NCBI GenBank assembly: GCA_050178015.1
Contig: JBFXGM010000019.1
Coordinates: 30,898 to 94,897 of the forward strand
Direction: 5' to 3'
From: Gaoshiqia sp050178015
GTDB lineage: Bacteria > Bacteroidota > Bacteroidia > Bacteroidales > Prolixibacteraceae
DNA length: 64,000 nucleotides
Shown here: one piece after another, positions 1 to 8,611 of the stretch
Layout: each line of letters opens with the position of its first letter
Position numbering within the stretch: position 1 is the stretch's first letter
The notes under the pieces: generated by a model
Seen by the model: the letters and a program-made list of their open reading frames with translations, nothing else
Database searches by the model: none
Told to the model about the DNA's origin: nothing
Program-made: the position numbers and the translations under genes

Positions 1-1
1 T

Positions 2-268
2 CCAAAGGCTAAATTCGGCATCTTGCTGTTGGTCTTTGCCTTGTGGATTGGCTTTTTTGCCGAACACAACCTGGTGAGGCATTTCCAGGATAAATACAAG
101 CTGAAACAGCTGCTGGACCAGAAAGAATACCTCCAGAAAAAAATCCATTCCGACCAACGCAAAATCCAGGAACTGCAAACCAATCAGAAAAACCTGGAGA
201 AATTCGCCCGCGAACAATTTCTGATGAAAAAGGAAAATGAAGATGTTTTTGTGATCGTGGAAGAATAA
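2..268 (+). CDS. DivIC/FtsB-like septum formation initiator family protein (5' partial)
   Basis: The reading frame is open to the left edge, so the true start lies outside the window. What remains is one hydrophobic membrane segment (about residues 5-18 of the visible part) followed by a charged coiled coil rich in K, Q and E, and a short acidic C-terminus. This single-pass plus coiled-coil layout, with a conserved LEKFAREQF-type stretch before the end, is the pattern of FtsB/DivIC septum proteins, which link the divisome membrane parts in the periplasm. It sits 148 bp ahead of yqgE on the same strand. The family is assigned from architecture and motif; which of FtsB or DivIC it corresponds to cannot be told. 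Confidence 0.8.
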   Translation, partial: PKAKFGILLLVFALWIGFFAEHNLVRHFQDKYKLKQLLDQKEYLQKKIHSDQRKIQELQTNQKNLEKFAREQFLMKKENEDVFVIVEE

Positions 269-416
269 AACCCTGTTTCCGGGTTTGATCAACCAGCTTT
301 TCTCCCCGGTCAGCCAATCAAAGATGCTGTATAAACGAAACCGGATCCCGATTTTAGTTGTTTTTATTGTTTGATTAGTAGTTGATTTTTTTTAAATTGA
401 ACTGAATTTAAAGAAT

Positions 417-1010
417 ATGAACTTGGATATCAACATATTTAAAATAGAAACCAACCACGTTTCACCCAGCAAGGGGCGCATCCTGATTGCAGAACCTTTC
501 TTGCCCGGGAGCTACTTTAACCGCTCGGTGATTTTGTTGGTAGCCCACAGCGACAAAGGGGCCGTCGGTTTCATTTTAAATAAAAAAGTTGAATATCCGC
601 TGAACGAGATCATCGGCGATTTTCCCGATTTCGATACCGATGTGTATATTGGCGGCCCGGTAAGTACCGATTCTATTTATTTCATTCATTCACTGGGCGA
701 CACCATTCCCGGAAGTATTCATATCAAAGACGACTTGTACTGGGGAGGTGATTTTGATGAATTGAAGCGCCACATCAACCTGGGCATGGTAAAACCCGAT
801 CAGGTACGGTTTTTTCTTGGCTATTCCGGCTGGGACAGCGGTCAACTGGAAGAGGAGCTGAGTGAAAATACTTGGTTGGTGTCCGAAATCGAACCCAGGA
901 ATGTCATGGATTGTTCGCCCAAAAATAACATGTGGATTGAACTTGTCCGCGAATTGGGCGGAAAATATTCCATGTGGGAAAACTTTCCCGAAAATCCCTC
1001 ACTGAACTAA
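417..1010 (+). CDS. YqgE/AlgH family protein
   Basis: A 197-residue protein beginning with an ATG at 417. The N-terminal part carries the family pattern: a SKGRILIAEPFLPGSYFNRS stretch, then VGFILNKK and a IYIGGPV-like segment, and a later FFLGYSGWDSGQLEEEL motif. These are the landmark blocks of the UPF0301/YqgE (AlgH) family, small soluble proteins of uncertain biochemical role. The length matches the usual 185-200 residues. Its stop codon overlaps the convergent aminotransferase-like gene by 12 bp. No Shine-Dalgarno sequence is obvious, as usual in this phylum. Confidence 0.93.
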   Translation: MNLDINIFKIETNHVSPSKGRILIAEPFLPGSYFNRSVILLVAHSDKGAVGFILNKKVEYPLNEIIGDFPDFDTDVYIGGPVSTDSIYFIHSLGDTIPGSIHIKDDLYWGGDFDELKRHINLGMVKPDQVRFFLGYSGWDSGQLEEELSENTWLVSEIEPRNVMDCSPKNNMWIELVRELGGKYSMWENFPENPSLN

Positions 1011-1820
1011 CTCACGGTTCAGTGCATCATTGATTATTTTAACTGTTTTGTTGAAGTAGCGCTTCATCCCAAAAGCTTTTACCCAGCGGATGCCTTGCAG
1101 ATCGTCGGCCAGGAAAACTTCATCAGCCTTTAACAGATCGTCCGGCGACAGGAAACGGTCCTCCTGAAAGTTGAGTCCCTCCTTCTGACAAATTTGCCGG
1201 ACGGCATGCCTGGCGGGGCTGATGAAAACACCGGTTTCCGGAGCTGGCGTGCTGACCGTGTTGCCGTTGATCAGGAACAGGTTGCTGCCGGGAACCTCCA
1301 GCAGGCTGCATTCGGTATTTTGCAAAATTAGTTCGGTAGAAGGAGTTGGGCTGGCAGCTCGTAAAATTTGCCAGTAACTTTCCGAACCAAGGCGCAAGGC
1401 AGAGAGTGGTGAGTTGGCTTTGCCGATTTTGTCGAAAACACCCAGGGTAATCCCATCCGTGTTCCAGGCGTAGGCCGTTTCCGGGATCTCTTCGGTTTTA
1501 ATCAGGAAACTCGTGTTGCTGTTTTTTTTGAAAAAGCAAACATCGATACGGGCGCTTTTGAAAAGCTTGTTTTTTACCAGTGTACGTTCCAATTGTCGCT
1601 TCAATTCTTTGGCTTCGTTTTTCAGTAGCGCTGGTGTTGGTTGGTTGAGCAACTGAAATTGCAGGTCGATCAATGCCAGGTGTTCGTCCCAAAACATAAA
1701 CTGGTTTCGGATGGCGCGAAGGGTTTCCGTAAAAAGCAGACATTCAAAATCGTGTGCTGTGAAGATTTTTTCTTCCTGCCTGAAAAAACGGCCATCGAGC
1801 TGGATAAACGGTGAACTCAT
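999..1820 (-). CDS. Class IV aminotransferase-like protein, possibly lacking the PLP lysine
   Basis: 273 residues with the fold-type IV aminotransferase layout (branched-chain aminotransferase / aminodeoxychorismate lyase superfamily): an N-terminal segment with FTETLRAIR, and a C-terminal half with LLEVPGSNLFLI, which corresponds to the family's E-x-x-SN-x-F block, then PARHAVRQIC. In active members the PLP-binding lysine sits in a K-T-x-N-like motif just before this half. Here the aligned stretch reads PLSALRLGSESYWQ, with Arg143 where Lys is expected. Either my alignment is off by a few residues or the enzyme is catalytically altered. It is the last gene of a minus-strand run (amn, holA, rhomboid, this gene), 24 bp after the rhomboid gene. 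Confidence 0.8.
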   Translation of the reverse strand: MSSPFIQLDGRFFRQEEKIFTAHDFECLLFTETLRAIRNQFMFWDEHLALIDLQFQLLNQPTPALLKNEAKELKRQLERTLVKNKLFKSARIDVCFFKKNSNTSFLIKTEEIPETAYAWNTDGITLGVFDKIGKANSPLSALRLGSESYWQILRAASPTPSTELILQNTECSLLEVPGSNLFLINGNTVSTPAPETGVFISPARHAVRQICQKEGLNFQEDRFLSPDDLLKADEVFLADDLQGIRWVKAFGMKRYFNKTVKIINDALNRELVQ

Positions 1821-1844
1821 CGAAAACGGATTTGGCTGAGTATT

Positions 1845-2453
1845 TTAGATCAGACGGAACAGTTTATCGAGAAAACGCTCCAGAAACTGAAAATTGAGCA
1901 AAATTGGAAACACGAAGCCAAAAAGCGCTCCCAAAAAATGGGCATCGTGGGCAATGTTGTCGTTTTGTTTGCGGCTCATGTAGTAGGAATACACCAGATA
2001 CAAAACCGCGAATACAATTCCGGGAATGGGAATCACCCCGAAAAAATAGATTTTGTCCCACGGTTCGAAAAAGATGGCTGCAAACAGCACGGCCGAAACC
2101 GCGCCCGAGGCGCCCACCGCGTTGTAATAGTAATTGTTCCGGTGCTTGAAGAGGGCATACCCGTTTGATGCGATCATGCCGCCAAAATACAGGATCAGGA
2201 AATAGGCATTGGCCATACGCCCGAAACCGTATTCAAAATACATTTCGATGGCTCGCCCAAACGAGAGCAGTACGATCATGTTGACAATCAGGTGTTCCCA
2301 GTTGGCATGGACAAAGCCATGCGTGATCAGCCGGTGGTATTCTTTGCGGTGATAAATCTGGCTGGCATTAAACTGGAGCTTGTCGATCAGGTCGGGCCGG
2401 TTGAAGGCGGCGATGGAAACCAAACTGGTTATGGCAATGAGAATGATGGTCAT
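1845..2453 (-). CDS. Rhomboid family intramembrane serine protease
   Basis: A 202-residue integral membrane protein with about six hydrophobic helices. The rhomboid landmarks are present: HANWEHLIVNM in the second helix region, GASGAVSA containing the catalytic Ser116 of the GxSG motif, and H172 in HFLGALFG of the last helix, which completes the Ser-His dyad. Rhomboids cleave single-pass membrane proteins inside the bilayer; the substrate cannot be guessed. It starts 4 bp after the holA stop codon in the same minus-strand transcription unit. The size is that of the minimal six-helix bacterial form. Confidence 0.93.
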   Translation of the reverse strand: MTIILIAITSLVSIAAFNRPDLIDKLQFNASQIYHRKEYHRLITHGFVHANWEHLIVNMIVLLSFGRAIEMYFEYGFGRMANAYFLILYFGGMIASNGYALFKHRNNYYYNAVGASGAVSAVLFAAIFFEPWDKIYFFGVIPIPGIVFAVLYLVYSYYMSRKQNDNIAHDAHFLGALFGFVFPILLNFQFLERFLDKLFRLI

Positions 2454-2457
2454 ATCG

Positions 2458-3456
2458 TTAATGTAAAATTCGGTAAATCATTTCTTTCTGAAGGTCGCCC
2501 GCGTCAGACGATACATTTCCCCAACCCTTCGACTTCATGTCGTATTCGCGCAGGATGGAAATAATTTCAACCACCTTGCGAATAGGATATTGTTTGGCTG
2601 CGGACACATACGAGCGGACAAAAAACGGGCTCACCTGTAAGGCCGAGGCTACGGCATTTTGCGATTTGTCTTCCAAAAAATGATAAGTCAATATCTTCAT
2701 AAAAAAGAAGTACAAACTGGCCACGGTGCGCGTAAACGGGTTCGAATTGGGGTTGGCCGCAAAATAGTTGATGATTTGGTTCGACTTTAATATGTTCCGC
2801 TCGCCCAAGGCATTTTGCAGCTCAAAGATGTTGTAATCCTTGCTGATCCCGATATTCTTCTCGATGTGGTCGGGTGTGATGCGTGTCTGCCCCGGCAGGC
2901 TGATGATGAGCTTGTTCAGCTCGTTGGCCACCTTGCTCAGGTCGGTGCCCAGGTATTCGGCCAGCATGGCCGAAGCCTGCGGCTCAATGCTGTATTGGTG
3001 GGCCTTCAGGTAGCTGTTGATCCAGGCCGGCAGCTGGTTGTCGTAAATCTTTTTCGACTCGAACAGGACACCGGTTTTTGCTACTTGCTTGGTGAAGGTT
3101 TTCCGTTTGTCGAGTGTTTTGTATTTGTAGCTGAGAACCAGGATTGTCGATTTTAGCGGGTTTTTGACATACGGTTCCAGGTCTTCGATCTTTTTGATGT
3201 TTTGTGCTTCGCGGACGATAACCACCTGGTGGTTGGCCATCATCGGGAAGCGCCTAGCGTAGGTAATGATGGTATCCACGTCCGTATCTTTGCCATACAA
3301 AACATGCTGGTTGAAGCCCTTCTCGGCTTCGGTAAGCACATGCTGGGCAATGTATTCCGAAATTTGATCGATAAAATAACTTTCTTCGCCCATCAAAAAA
3401 TAAACGGGGTGGTAAATTTTATTTCGCAGGTTGGCAAGAATATCTTCGTAATTCAT
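2458..3456 (-). CDS. holA: DNA polymerase III subunit delta
   Basis: 332 residues matching the clamp-loader delta subunit. It opens with YEDILANLRNKIYHPVYFLMGEESYFIDQI, the family's N-terminal block in which a P-loop-like site is degenerate, then a basic AAA+ region and a helical C-terminal collar domain. Delta opens the beta sliding clamp inside the clamp-loader complex. It lies 17 bp downstream of amn and 4 bp upstream of the rhomboid gene, so the three are very likely co-transcribed. The length is within the usual 320-345 residues. Confidence 0.93.
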   Translation of the reverse strand: MNYEDILANLRNKIYHPVYFLMGEESYFIDQISEYIAQHVLTEAEKGFNQHVLYGKDTDVDTIITYARRFPMMANHQVVIVREAQNIKKIEDLEPYVKNPLKSTILVLSYKYKTLDKRKTFTKQVAKTGVLFESKKIYDNQLPAWINSYLKAHQYSIEPQASAMLAEYLGTDLSKVANELNKLIISLPGQTRITPDHIEKNIGISKDYNIFELQNALGERNILKSNQIINYFAANPNSNPFTRTVASLYFFFMKILTYHFLEDKSQNAVASALQVSPFFVRSYVSAAKQYPIRKVVEIISILREYDMKSKGWGNVSSDAGDLQKEMIYRILH

Positions 3457-3473
3457 ATCCGGTTTTTCCGTGT

Positions 3474-4244
3474 TTAAAATTTCAGGTGTTTCACTGATCG
3501 ACCTTCGGTTTTGATTTCCAACAGGGCGTCAATCCCGATTTTCAGGTGCAGTTCCACAAAATTGGTGGTGACTTTTTTATCGCTGGCCTCGGTTTTTATG
3601 CCGGTCGAGATCATGGGTTGATCCGAAACCAGCAACAGGGCGCCTGTGGGAATTTGATTGGCGAAGCCCACGGTGAAAATGGTGGCCGTTTCCATGTCAA
3701 TGGCCATTGCCCGGGTTTTATAGAGGTATTTTTTGAAACGTTCGTCGTATTCCCATACCCGCTTGTTGGTGGTGTAAACCGTGCCGGTCCAGTAGTCCAT
3801 TTTATTTTCGCGAATGGCCGTGGAAACGGCTCGTTGCAGGTTAAACGCCGGGAGGGCAGGGATCTCGGGCGGCAGATAATCGTTTGAAGTACCATCGCTG
3901 CGGATGGCCGCAATGGGAAGGATCAGATCGCCCAGCTTGTTTTTTGGTTTCAATCCGCCGCACTTGCCCAAAAAAAGCACGGCCTTGGGCATGATCGAAC
4001 TGAGCAGGTCCATGATGGTGGCCGCGTTGGGGCTTCCCATGCCAAAGTTGATGATGGTCATTCCTTCTGCCGAGGCATTGGGCATATTTTTGTCTTCGCC
4101 AACCACGGGAACATGAAACCGTTCGGCAAACATTTCGACATACAGCTGAAAATTGGTCAGCAAAATATATTCGCCGAAATCTTCCAGTTTGCGCCCGGTA
4201 TAGCGCGGAAGCCAGTTGTCCACAATTTCTTTTTTCGTTTTCAC
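3474..4244 (-). CDS. amn: AMP nucleosidase
   Basis: Hydrolyses AMP to adenine and ribose 5-phosphate; a member of the purine nucleoside phosphorylase fold. Family blocks are TIINFGMGSPNAATIMDLL, LFLGKCGGL, GDLILPIAAIR, AMAIDMETATIF with the E-x-E-like ribose-binding acid, and LLLVSDQP. I chose the GTG at 4244 (VKTKKEIVDNWLPRYTG), because the Bacteroidota enzymes begin exactly there and give about 256 residues. The frame stays open upstream to 4382, with an ATG at 4307 that would add 21 residues with no family similarity. A TATTTTTG box at 4379-4372 would serve either start. It is the first gene of the minus-strand run with holA. Confidence 0.9.
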   Translation of the reverse strand: MKTKKEIVDNWLPRYTGRKLEDFGEYILLTNFQLYVEMFAERFHVPVVGEDKNMPNASAEGMTIINFGMGSPNAATIMDLLSSIMPKAVLFLGKCGGLKPKNKLGDLILPIAAIRSDGTSNDYLPPEIPALPAFNLQRAVSTAIRENKMDYWTGTVYTTNKRVWEYDERFKKYLYKTRAMAIDMETATIFTVGFANQIPTGALLLVSDQPMISTGIKTEASDKKVTTNFVELHLKIGIDALLEIKTEGRSVKHLKF

Positions 4245-4371
4245 GTCGTTAAATCTTGGTTCATAAATCAGTAAGCCTGTGTGTTCATTTTTCGGGGAAT
4301 GAAGCATTTTTTTTCGCAATTTTGGACCGCCAGGCCAAAACGAAAAAGGGCGGCTTACGCAACGAATTTCA

Positions 4372-4379
4372 CAAAAATA
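4372..4379 (-). promoter_or_regulatory. Candidate Bacteroidota -7 box upstream of amn
   Basis: On the minus strand this reads TATTTTTG, which fits the Bacteroidota -7 consensus TAnnTTTG. It would start transcription about 60 bp ahead of the upstream amn ATG, and divergently from the gene beginning at 4400. No clear -33 TTG element is seen at the usual distance. Confidence 0.4.
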
Positions 4380-4399
4380 CAACTTTGTATTGGCATACT

Positions 4400-4858
4400 A
4401 TGTTCACGAAATTAAATTTACCAACATATTCGTTTCGCACCGTGCAGGAATCGGGCAAGCTGAGGATCTTTGACGAGATCCGGAAAAAGTTCCTGGTGCT
4501 GACCCCCGAGGAGTGGGTGCGCCAGAATTTTGTCCGTTTCCTGATGGAGGAAAAGGGTTTCCCTGCCCAGCTGATGGCCTTGGAAAGCGGGTTGAAGGTG
4601 AACCAAAACCAGTTCCGGGCCGATCTGCTGGTGTACGACCGCACCGGCCAACCCTTGCTGGTGGTCGAGTTCAAAGCGCCAACCGTGAAGGTAACCCAGG
4701 AAACTTTCGATCAGGTGGCGCGCTACAACATGAAGTTTCAGGTGCCCTACCTGATTGTTTCCAACGGGCTTACCCATTATTGCTGTCAGCTCGATTTTTC
4801 CACAAAAACCTATTCCTTCCTGAAAGAGATACCAGCTTTTGGTGAGCTGATCGGATAA
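4400..4858 (+). CDS. HSDR_N (type I restriction R N-terminal-like) nuclease-domain protein
   Basis: 152 residues starting at the ATG at 4400 (MFTKLNLPTYSF). It contains the restriction-endonuclease-like core seen in HSDR_N_2 proteins: RADLLVYD followed by PLLVVEFKAP, that is the D...ExK pattern of the PD-(D/E)xK fold, then FDQVARYNM and YLIVSNGLTHYCC. Stand-alone copies of this domain are widespread in Bacteroidota and are not part of a complete type I restriction system; no HsdM or HsdS gene is nearby. The open frame extends upstream to 4256, but that part overlaps the amn leader and looks non-coding. It ends 2 bp from the convergent Fic gene. Confidence 0.85.
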   Translation: MFTKLNLPTYSFRTVQESGKLRIFDEIRKKFLVLTPEEWVRQNFVRFLMEEKGFPAQLMALESGLKVNQNQFRADLLVYDRTGQPLLVVEFKAPTVKVTQETFDQVARYNMKFQVPYLIVSNGLTHYCCQLDFSTKTYSFLKEIPAFGELIG

Positions 4859-4860
4859 GA

Positions 4861-5958
4861 TTACGAATCAATTAATTCATAATTTGTGCTTCGTCCTCCT
4901 GATTCTTCTTGTTTTAAGATGCCTTTTTCAATTAAATCTTTAATATCTCTTAAAGCTGTATCTGCTGAGCATTTCGCTATTTTCGCCCATTTCGAAGTTT
5001 TTAGTTTTCCATCAAACCCATCTAATAGTTTATTCAGCATAAGTCTCTGCCTGCTATTAAAAAGGGTATCCTTGTGTTTGTCCCAAAAGTCAGCTTTTTG
5101 AAGTACTTTTTGCATTGTTTGTTCCGTAGATTTCAATGCACGATACAAACAATCAAAGAACCAATTTAGCCATTCCGTAATATCGCCACTGCTGTGCTGT
5201 ACTTTTTGTAAAATTTTATAATAAACCTTTTTCTCAATAAGTATCTGGTTCGAAAGACTGTAAAATCTTTGCGAACTATCTTCCGAACGTGCTAATAACA
5301 TATCCGAGAGTGCTCTTGCTATTCGACCATTACCATCGTCGAATGGATGTATGATTCCAAACCAGAAATGGGCAATCGCTGCTTTCAATACATCATCCAG
5401 CTTTGATTCACCATTAAACCAATCCAGAAATACATCCATTTCTTGTTTAACTTTCTCTGGTGAAGGGGCCAGATAATGGATCTTTTCTTTGCCCATTGCG
5501 CCGGAAACCACCTGCATTTCACCCTTGCGATAGCACCCGGTATCTATCCGGTGCATACCACTCCAGCTAGTTGGGAATAATGCAGCATGCCATCCAAATA
5601 ACCGTTCTTCGTTTAGTTGTTCTTTGAAGTTTAGTGTTGCATTCAACATCATCTCAACCACTCCGTCAACATCCCTGGTTGTGGGCACCATACCGGCATA
5701 TTCCATTCCCAACCTTCTCGCAATGGAGGAACGCACTTGCTCATATTTCAAAGTTTCACCTTCAATTTCAGACGATTTTAAAACATCGATTGTTAGCGTA
5801 GAGAGTAGTGCTTCTTCCCGTATTGAAAATCCCAAAGATGCCATCTGCCCTAAAATCTTTCCTTGCAGATGACGAACTTTTCCTAAAATCCCGTTTATTT
5901 CTTTGTCATCCCAGGAGAAATGGGGCCATTGTTCGTATTGATAGATATATTTTGCCAT
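4861..5958 (-). CDS. Fic family protein (DUF4172 N-terminus, self-inhibited class)
   Basis: 365 residues from the ATG at 5958 (MAKYIYQYEQWPHF). The catalytic Fic motif HPFDDGNGRIAR is intact at residues 204-215, so an AMP-transferase type activity using ATP is expected. The N-terminal DUF4172 region carries SSEIEG at 62-67, fitting the (S/T)xxxE(G/N) inhibitory helix that blocks the ATP pocket of class II Fic proteins. The C-terminus (about 300-365) looks like a winged helix, with AKCSADTALRDIKDLIEKGIL. Fic proteins of this layout are often found alone, without a separate antitoxin. The frame continues 8 codons upstream to 5982. The target is unknown. Confidence 0.92.
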   Translation of the reverse strand: MAKYIYQYEQWPHFSWDDKEINGILGKVRHLQGKILGQMASLGFSIREEALLSTLTIDVLKSSEIEGETLKYEQVRSSIARRLGMEYAGMVPTTRDVDGVVEMMLNATLNFKEQLNEERLFGWHAALFPTSWSGMHRIDTGCYRKGEMQVVSGAMGKEKIHYLAPSPEKVKQEMDVFLDWFNGESKLDDVLKAAIAHFWFGIIHPFDDGNGRIARALSDMLLARSEDSSQRFYSLSNQILIEKKVYYKILQKVQHSSGDITEWLNWFFDCLYRALKSTEQTMQKVLQKADFWDKHKDTLFNSRQRLMLNKLLDGFDGKLKTSKWAKIAKCSADTALRDIKDLIEKGILKQEESGGRSTNYELIDS

Positions 5959-6127
5959 AATAAGCAAATCTGTTTGCGGCAAATATACGAATTAATCACC
6001 GCATATATAATGAGAATAGAGGAGTTTTTCTCCGCAGTTGGTTTCTCCTTGTATGGGCTGCCACGTAATTACGGATTCAATTTTTTGTCAGGCAACATGG
6101 CTACATGTTTTATTATGAGATAGTTGA

Positions 6128-6655
6128 CTAAAGTATTTTCTGGTAGATCATTTCGTCCATCCATCCATCGGGGGTTTTCAGCCAGTCCTTTTTGGTGCCG
6201 CAATGCTGGAACCCGGCTTTTTCAAACAATCGGACACTGCCGGGGTTGTCGGCGGCAATGTTGGCGTAAAGTTGGTGCAGCCCCAGTGTTTCACCGGCGT
6301 AGCGGACCATGAGTTGCAGGGAGTCAGCGGCCAATCCTTTGCCGCGGTCGGCCCTGTCGTAGATCAGGATGCCCAGCCCGGCCCGTTGGTGGAACGGATC
6401 GAAGTCGAACAGGTCGATGGCGCCAACTGCTTTTCCTTCCAGGTTTTCGATGATCAGCCGGAGCTGTTTGGCCTCAAAAATATCGCGGTGCGATTCCTGG
6501 ATATACTGCTTCAGGATGAAGCGTGAAAACGGCGTCAGCGTGTTGCTCACGTTCCAGATGGCCGGGTCGTTTTCCCAAAGGTATAATATCTCCAGATCTT
6601 CCGGCTCCAGCGGGCGAAACCGCACTTGTCCGTATGAAAGTGGCATTTGGCTCAT
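6128..6655 (-). CDS. GNAT family N-acetyltransferase (RimJ/RimL-like)
   Basis: 175 residues with the GNAT fold: VRFRPLEPEDLEILYLWEND at the start, IGAIDLFDFD-like beta strands, GLGILIYDRADRGKGLAADS with the acetyl-CoA pyrophosphate-binding R-x-x-G-x-G/A pattern, and RLFEKAGFQHCG near the end. The N-terminal LRPLEPEDL block is typical of the RimJ/RimL-like branch (Acetyltransf_3), which acetylates protein N-termini or small molecules; the substrate is unknown. It starts 1 bp after the glycosyltransferase stop codon and is the third gene of the recR run. Confidence 0.9.
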   Translation of the reverse strand: MSQMPLSYGQVRFRPLEPEDLEILYLWENDPAIWNVSNTLTPFSRFILKQYIQESHRDIFEAKQLRLIIENLEGKAVGAIDLFDFDPFHQRAGLGILIYDRADRGKGLAADSLQLMVRYAGETLGLHQLYANIAADNPGSVRLFEKAGFQHCGTKKDWLKTPDGWMDEMIYQKIL

Positions 6656-6656
6656 G

Positions 6657-8600
6657 TTACAGATTTTTCAGGTTCTTGAAAATGATCTTCACGTCCTTCA
6701 ATATCCGATAATTTCTCGCATAATCCAGATCGAGCGCCAACTTTTTTTCGGCAGAAAGATGGGCGGGCAGGTGGCAGGCAGGGTTCAGTACGCTTGGTTT
6801 TAGCGGTGGCAAAGCGCCCGACAGGTTTTCCGCTGAAGCATATCCTACCCAGGTTTTTTGGTTGGAAAGGACCTGAATGATGTTCGGCAGGAATGCTTTT
6901 TTCTTGCCGGCCAGCCAGTAAATTACCGGGAACGTGACCAGAAAAAATACCGACAGTCCCATGTCGAACAGGCGTTTGTTCCGTTTGTTTTTCGGGGTCG
7001 AAATGGCATTCAGCTGCACCACATACAGGTCGCCGGCCGTTTCTGCCGAATTGCTGCCAATAATCGACAAGCTTTCTGGCGGGGCAATTTTGTAGGTCAC
7101 CTTCAAATCAGCTAAAGTCAACATGCAGTTGATGATCTCGCGCGAAGGAAGATCGGCGGCGCTGAAAATCAGTTCATCCAATTGGTGAATGGTAACTATT
7201 TCCGGCAATTGCGATAGGTTGCCCAGGTAATTATCCGGCTGTTCGTCAGCGGTTGGAATAATCGTTCCCGTCAACTCGATAGGCAGTTGGAGGTCGTTCA
7301 GGAGGCTTGCGATGCGGGTGCTCTCGGCTTGTCGGGCCACTACGGCCACCTTCTTGTTGCGCCGGGTTGCCAGCCGGAAAGGTTCAGCCGGGATTTTGCC
7401 GATCAGTTGCCGGACGGTCCACAGGGCTGCAAAAGCCCACGTCGCCCCCAGCAGGATGAGGGCACGCGAAAACCGCCAGCTTTCGTCGGCCAGCGAATAA
7501 ATCAGCAGAATGCCCAGGGTGCCCCATGCCAGGCCTTGCCAAACCCTGAATGGCTCGACGGGCTTCCGGTAACCACCGGCCACCCGGATACCGACCAGCC
7601 AGCTAGCGATATAGATCGGGACGACGTATCTCAAAAACTCGGGCGGGAAGTGGCCCGGCCCAAACCGGTAATTTTCCCAGCAGGGCACAAGCAGCCGGTA
7701 ACCCGCATAGATGAGGATTGCATCCAGCACCGGGAAAAAGGCGGCGGTCACCATGCGTTGGGTGATCGACAGCAGCGCCCGGAAATAAATGGCCAGCCGG
7801 ATTAGAAAGGAAAACAAACCAGCCTGTTCCCTGGAAAAATGTTTTCGGGCAAAGATGATCATCGCCTGGTAGAACAGCCTGACATAGTTAAGGCTGCCCT
7901 TTTTTGTGCTTTCGCCTTTGTAGTGGATGATGGTCGTTTCGGGAAAATAGTAATTTTTGTAACCGGCTTGGGTGATGCGGTACGACAGATCGATATCTTC
8001 ACCGTACATGAAAAACGTTTCATCGAGCAGGCCAACGGTATCGAGTGTTTGCTTTCGCAGCAGCATGAAAGCCCCGGCCAAAACATCTACCTCGTGCGTT
8101 TGGTCGGGCTGAAGATGCCCCAGGTGATAACGAGCAAAGCGTTTGGACTTTGGGAATAGTTTTGAAAAGCCAAAAACCTTGTAGAAGGCTACCAGGGGGG
8201 TGGGCAACGCCCGCTTCGATTCGGGCAGCAGGCGGCCTTTGCCGTCGATCATCTTGACCCCCAATGCCCCGGCTTCCGGATTCGCGTCCATAAATCGGAG
8301 GCATTTCGAAAAACAGTCTTCTTCCACCACCGTATCGGGGTTGAGCAACAGCACATATTCCCCTTTTGCCCGTCGGATAGCCTGGTTGTTGGCTTTCGAA
8401 AAGCCTTTGTTGTCGTGATTCTCGATCAGGAGAACCTCGGGAAACTTTTCGCGCACCAGTTGGCACGAGCCGTCCACCGAATTGTTGTCCACCACAAATA
8501 CTTCCGCATCAAGGCTAGTGCAGGCTTTTCGGACCGAATGCAGGCATTGCTCCAAAAAATACCGTACGTTGTAGTTGACCAGGATGACCGAAAGCTTCAT
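6657..8600 (-). CDS. Family 2 glycosyltransferase fused to a degenerate undecaprenyl-sugar-transferase-like module
   Basis: A 647-residue two-part protein. Residues 1 to about 270 are a GT-A family 2 glycosyltransferase (MKLSVILVNYNVRYFLEQ, VVDNNSVDGS, LLLNPDTVVEED, and a GEDIDLSYRITQAGY motif), as in rhamnosyl-type transferases. Residues about 280-400 hold several membrane helices and 405-540 a Rossmann-like segment, as in the N-terminal part of WbaP/WcaJ-type polyprenyl-phosphate sugar transferases. The end (about 555-647) keeps the edges of the catalytic domain (KRLFDMGLSVFFLVTFPVIY and DYARNYRILKDVKIIFKNL) but lacks the phosphate-binding and D-E catalytic core. It lies 11 bp after recR. 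Role: surface glycan assembly, inferred. Confidence 0.85.
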   Translation of the reverse strand: MKLSVILVNYNVRYFLEQCLHSVRKACTSLDAEVFVVDNNSVDGSCQLVREKFPEVLLIENHDNKGFSKANNQAIRRAKGEYVLLLNPDTVVEEDCFSKCLRFMDANPEAGALGVKMIDGKGRLLPESKRALPTPLVAFYKVFGFSKLFPKSKRFARYHLGHLQPDQTHEVDVLAGAFMLLRKQTLDTVGLLDETFFMYGEDIDLSYRITQAGYKNYYFPETTIIHYKGESTKKGSLNYVRLFYQAMIIFARKHFSREQAGLFSFLIRLAIYFRALLSITQRMVTAAFFPVLDAILIYAGYRLLVPCWENYRFGPGHFPPEFLRYVVPIYIASWLVGIRVAGGYRKPVEPFRVWQGLAWGTLGILLIYSLADESWRFSRALILLGATWAFAALWTVRQLIGKIPAEPFRLATRRNKKVAVVARQAESTRIASLLNDLQLPIELTGTIIPTADEQPDNYLGNLSQLPEIVTIHQLDELIFSAADLPSREIINCMLTLADLKVTYKIAPPESLSIIGSNSAETAGDLYVVQLNAISTPKNKRNKRLFDMGLSVFFLVTFPVIYWLAGKKKAFLPNIIQVLSNQKTWVGYASAENLSGALPPLKPSVLNPACHLPAHLSAEKKLALDLDYARNYRILKDVKIIFKNLKNL

Positions 8601-8611
8601 GGGCGGGTGGT

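Noticed and set aside
4245..4382. N-terminal extension of AMP nucleosidase
   Set aside because: The extra 46 codons show no similarity to the family, which begins at the VKTKKEIVDNW position; the GTG start gives the usual length.
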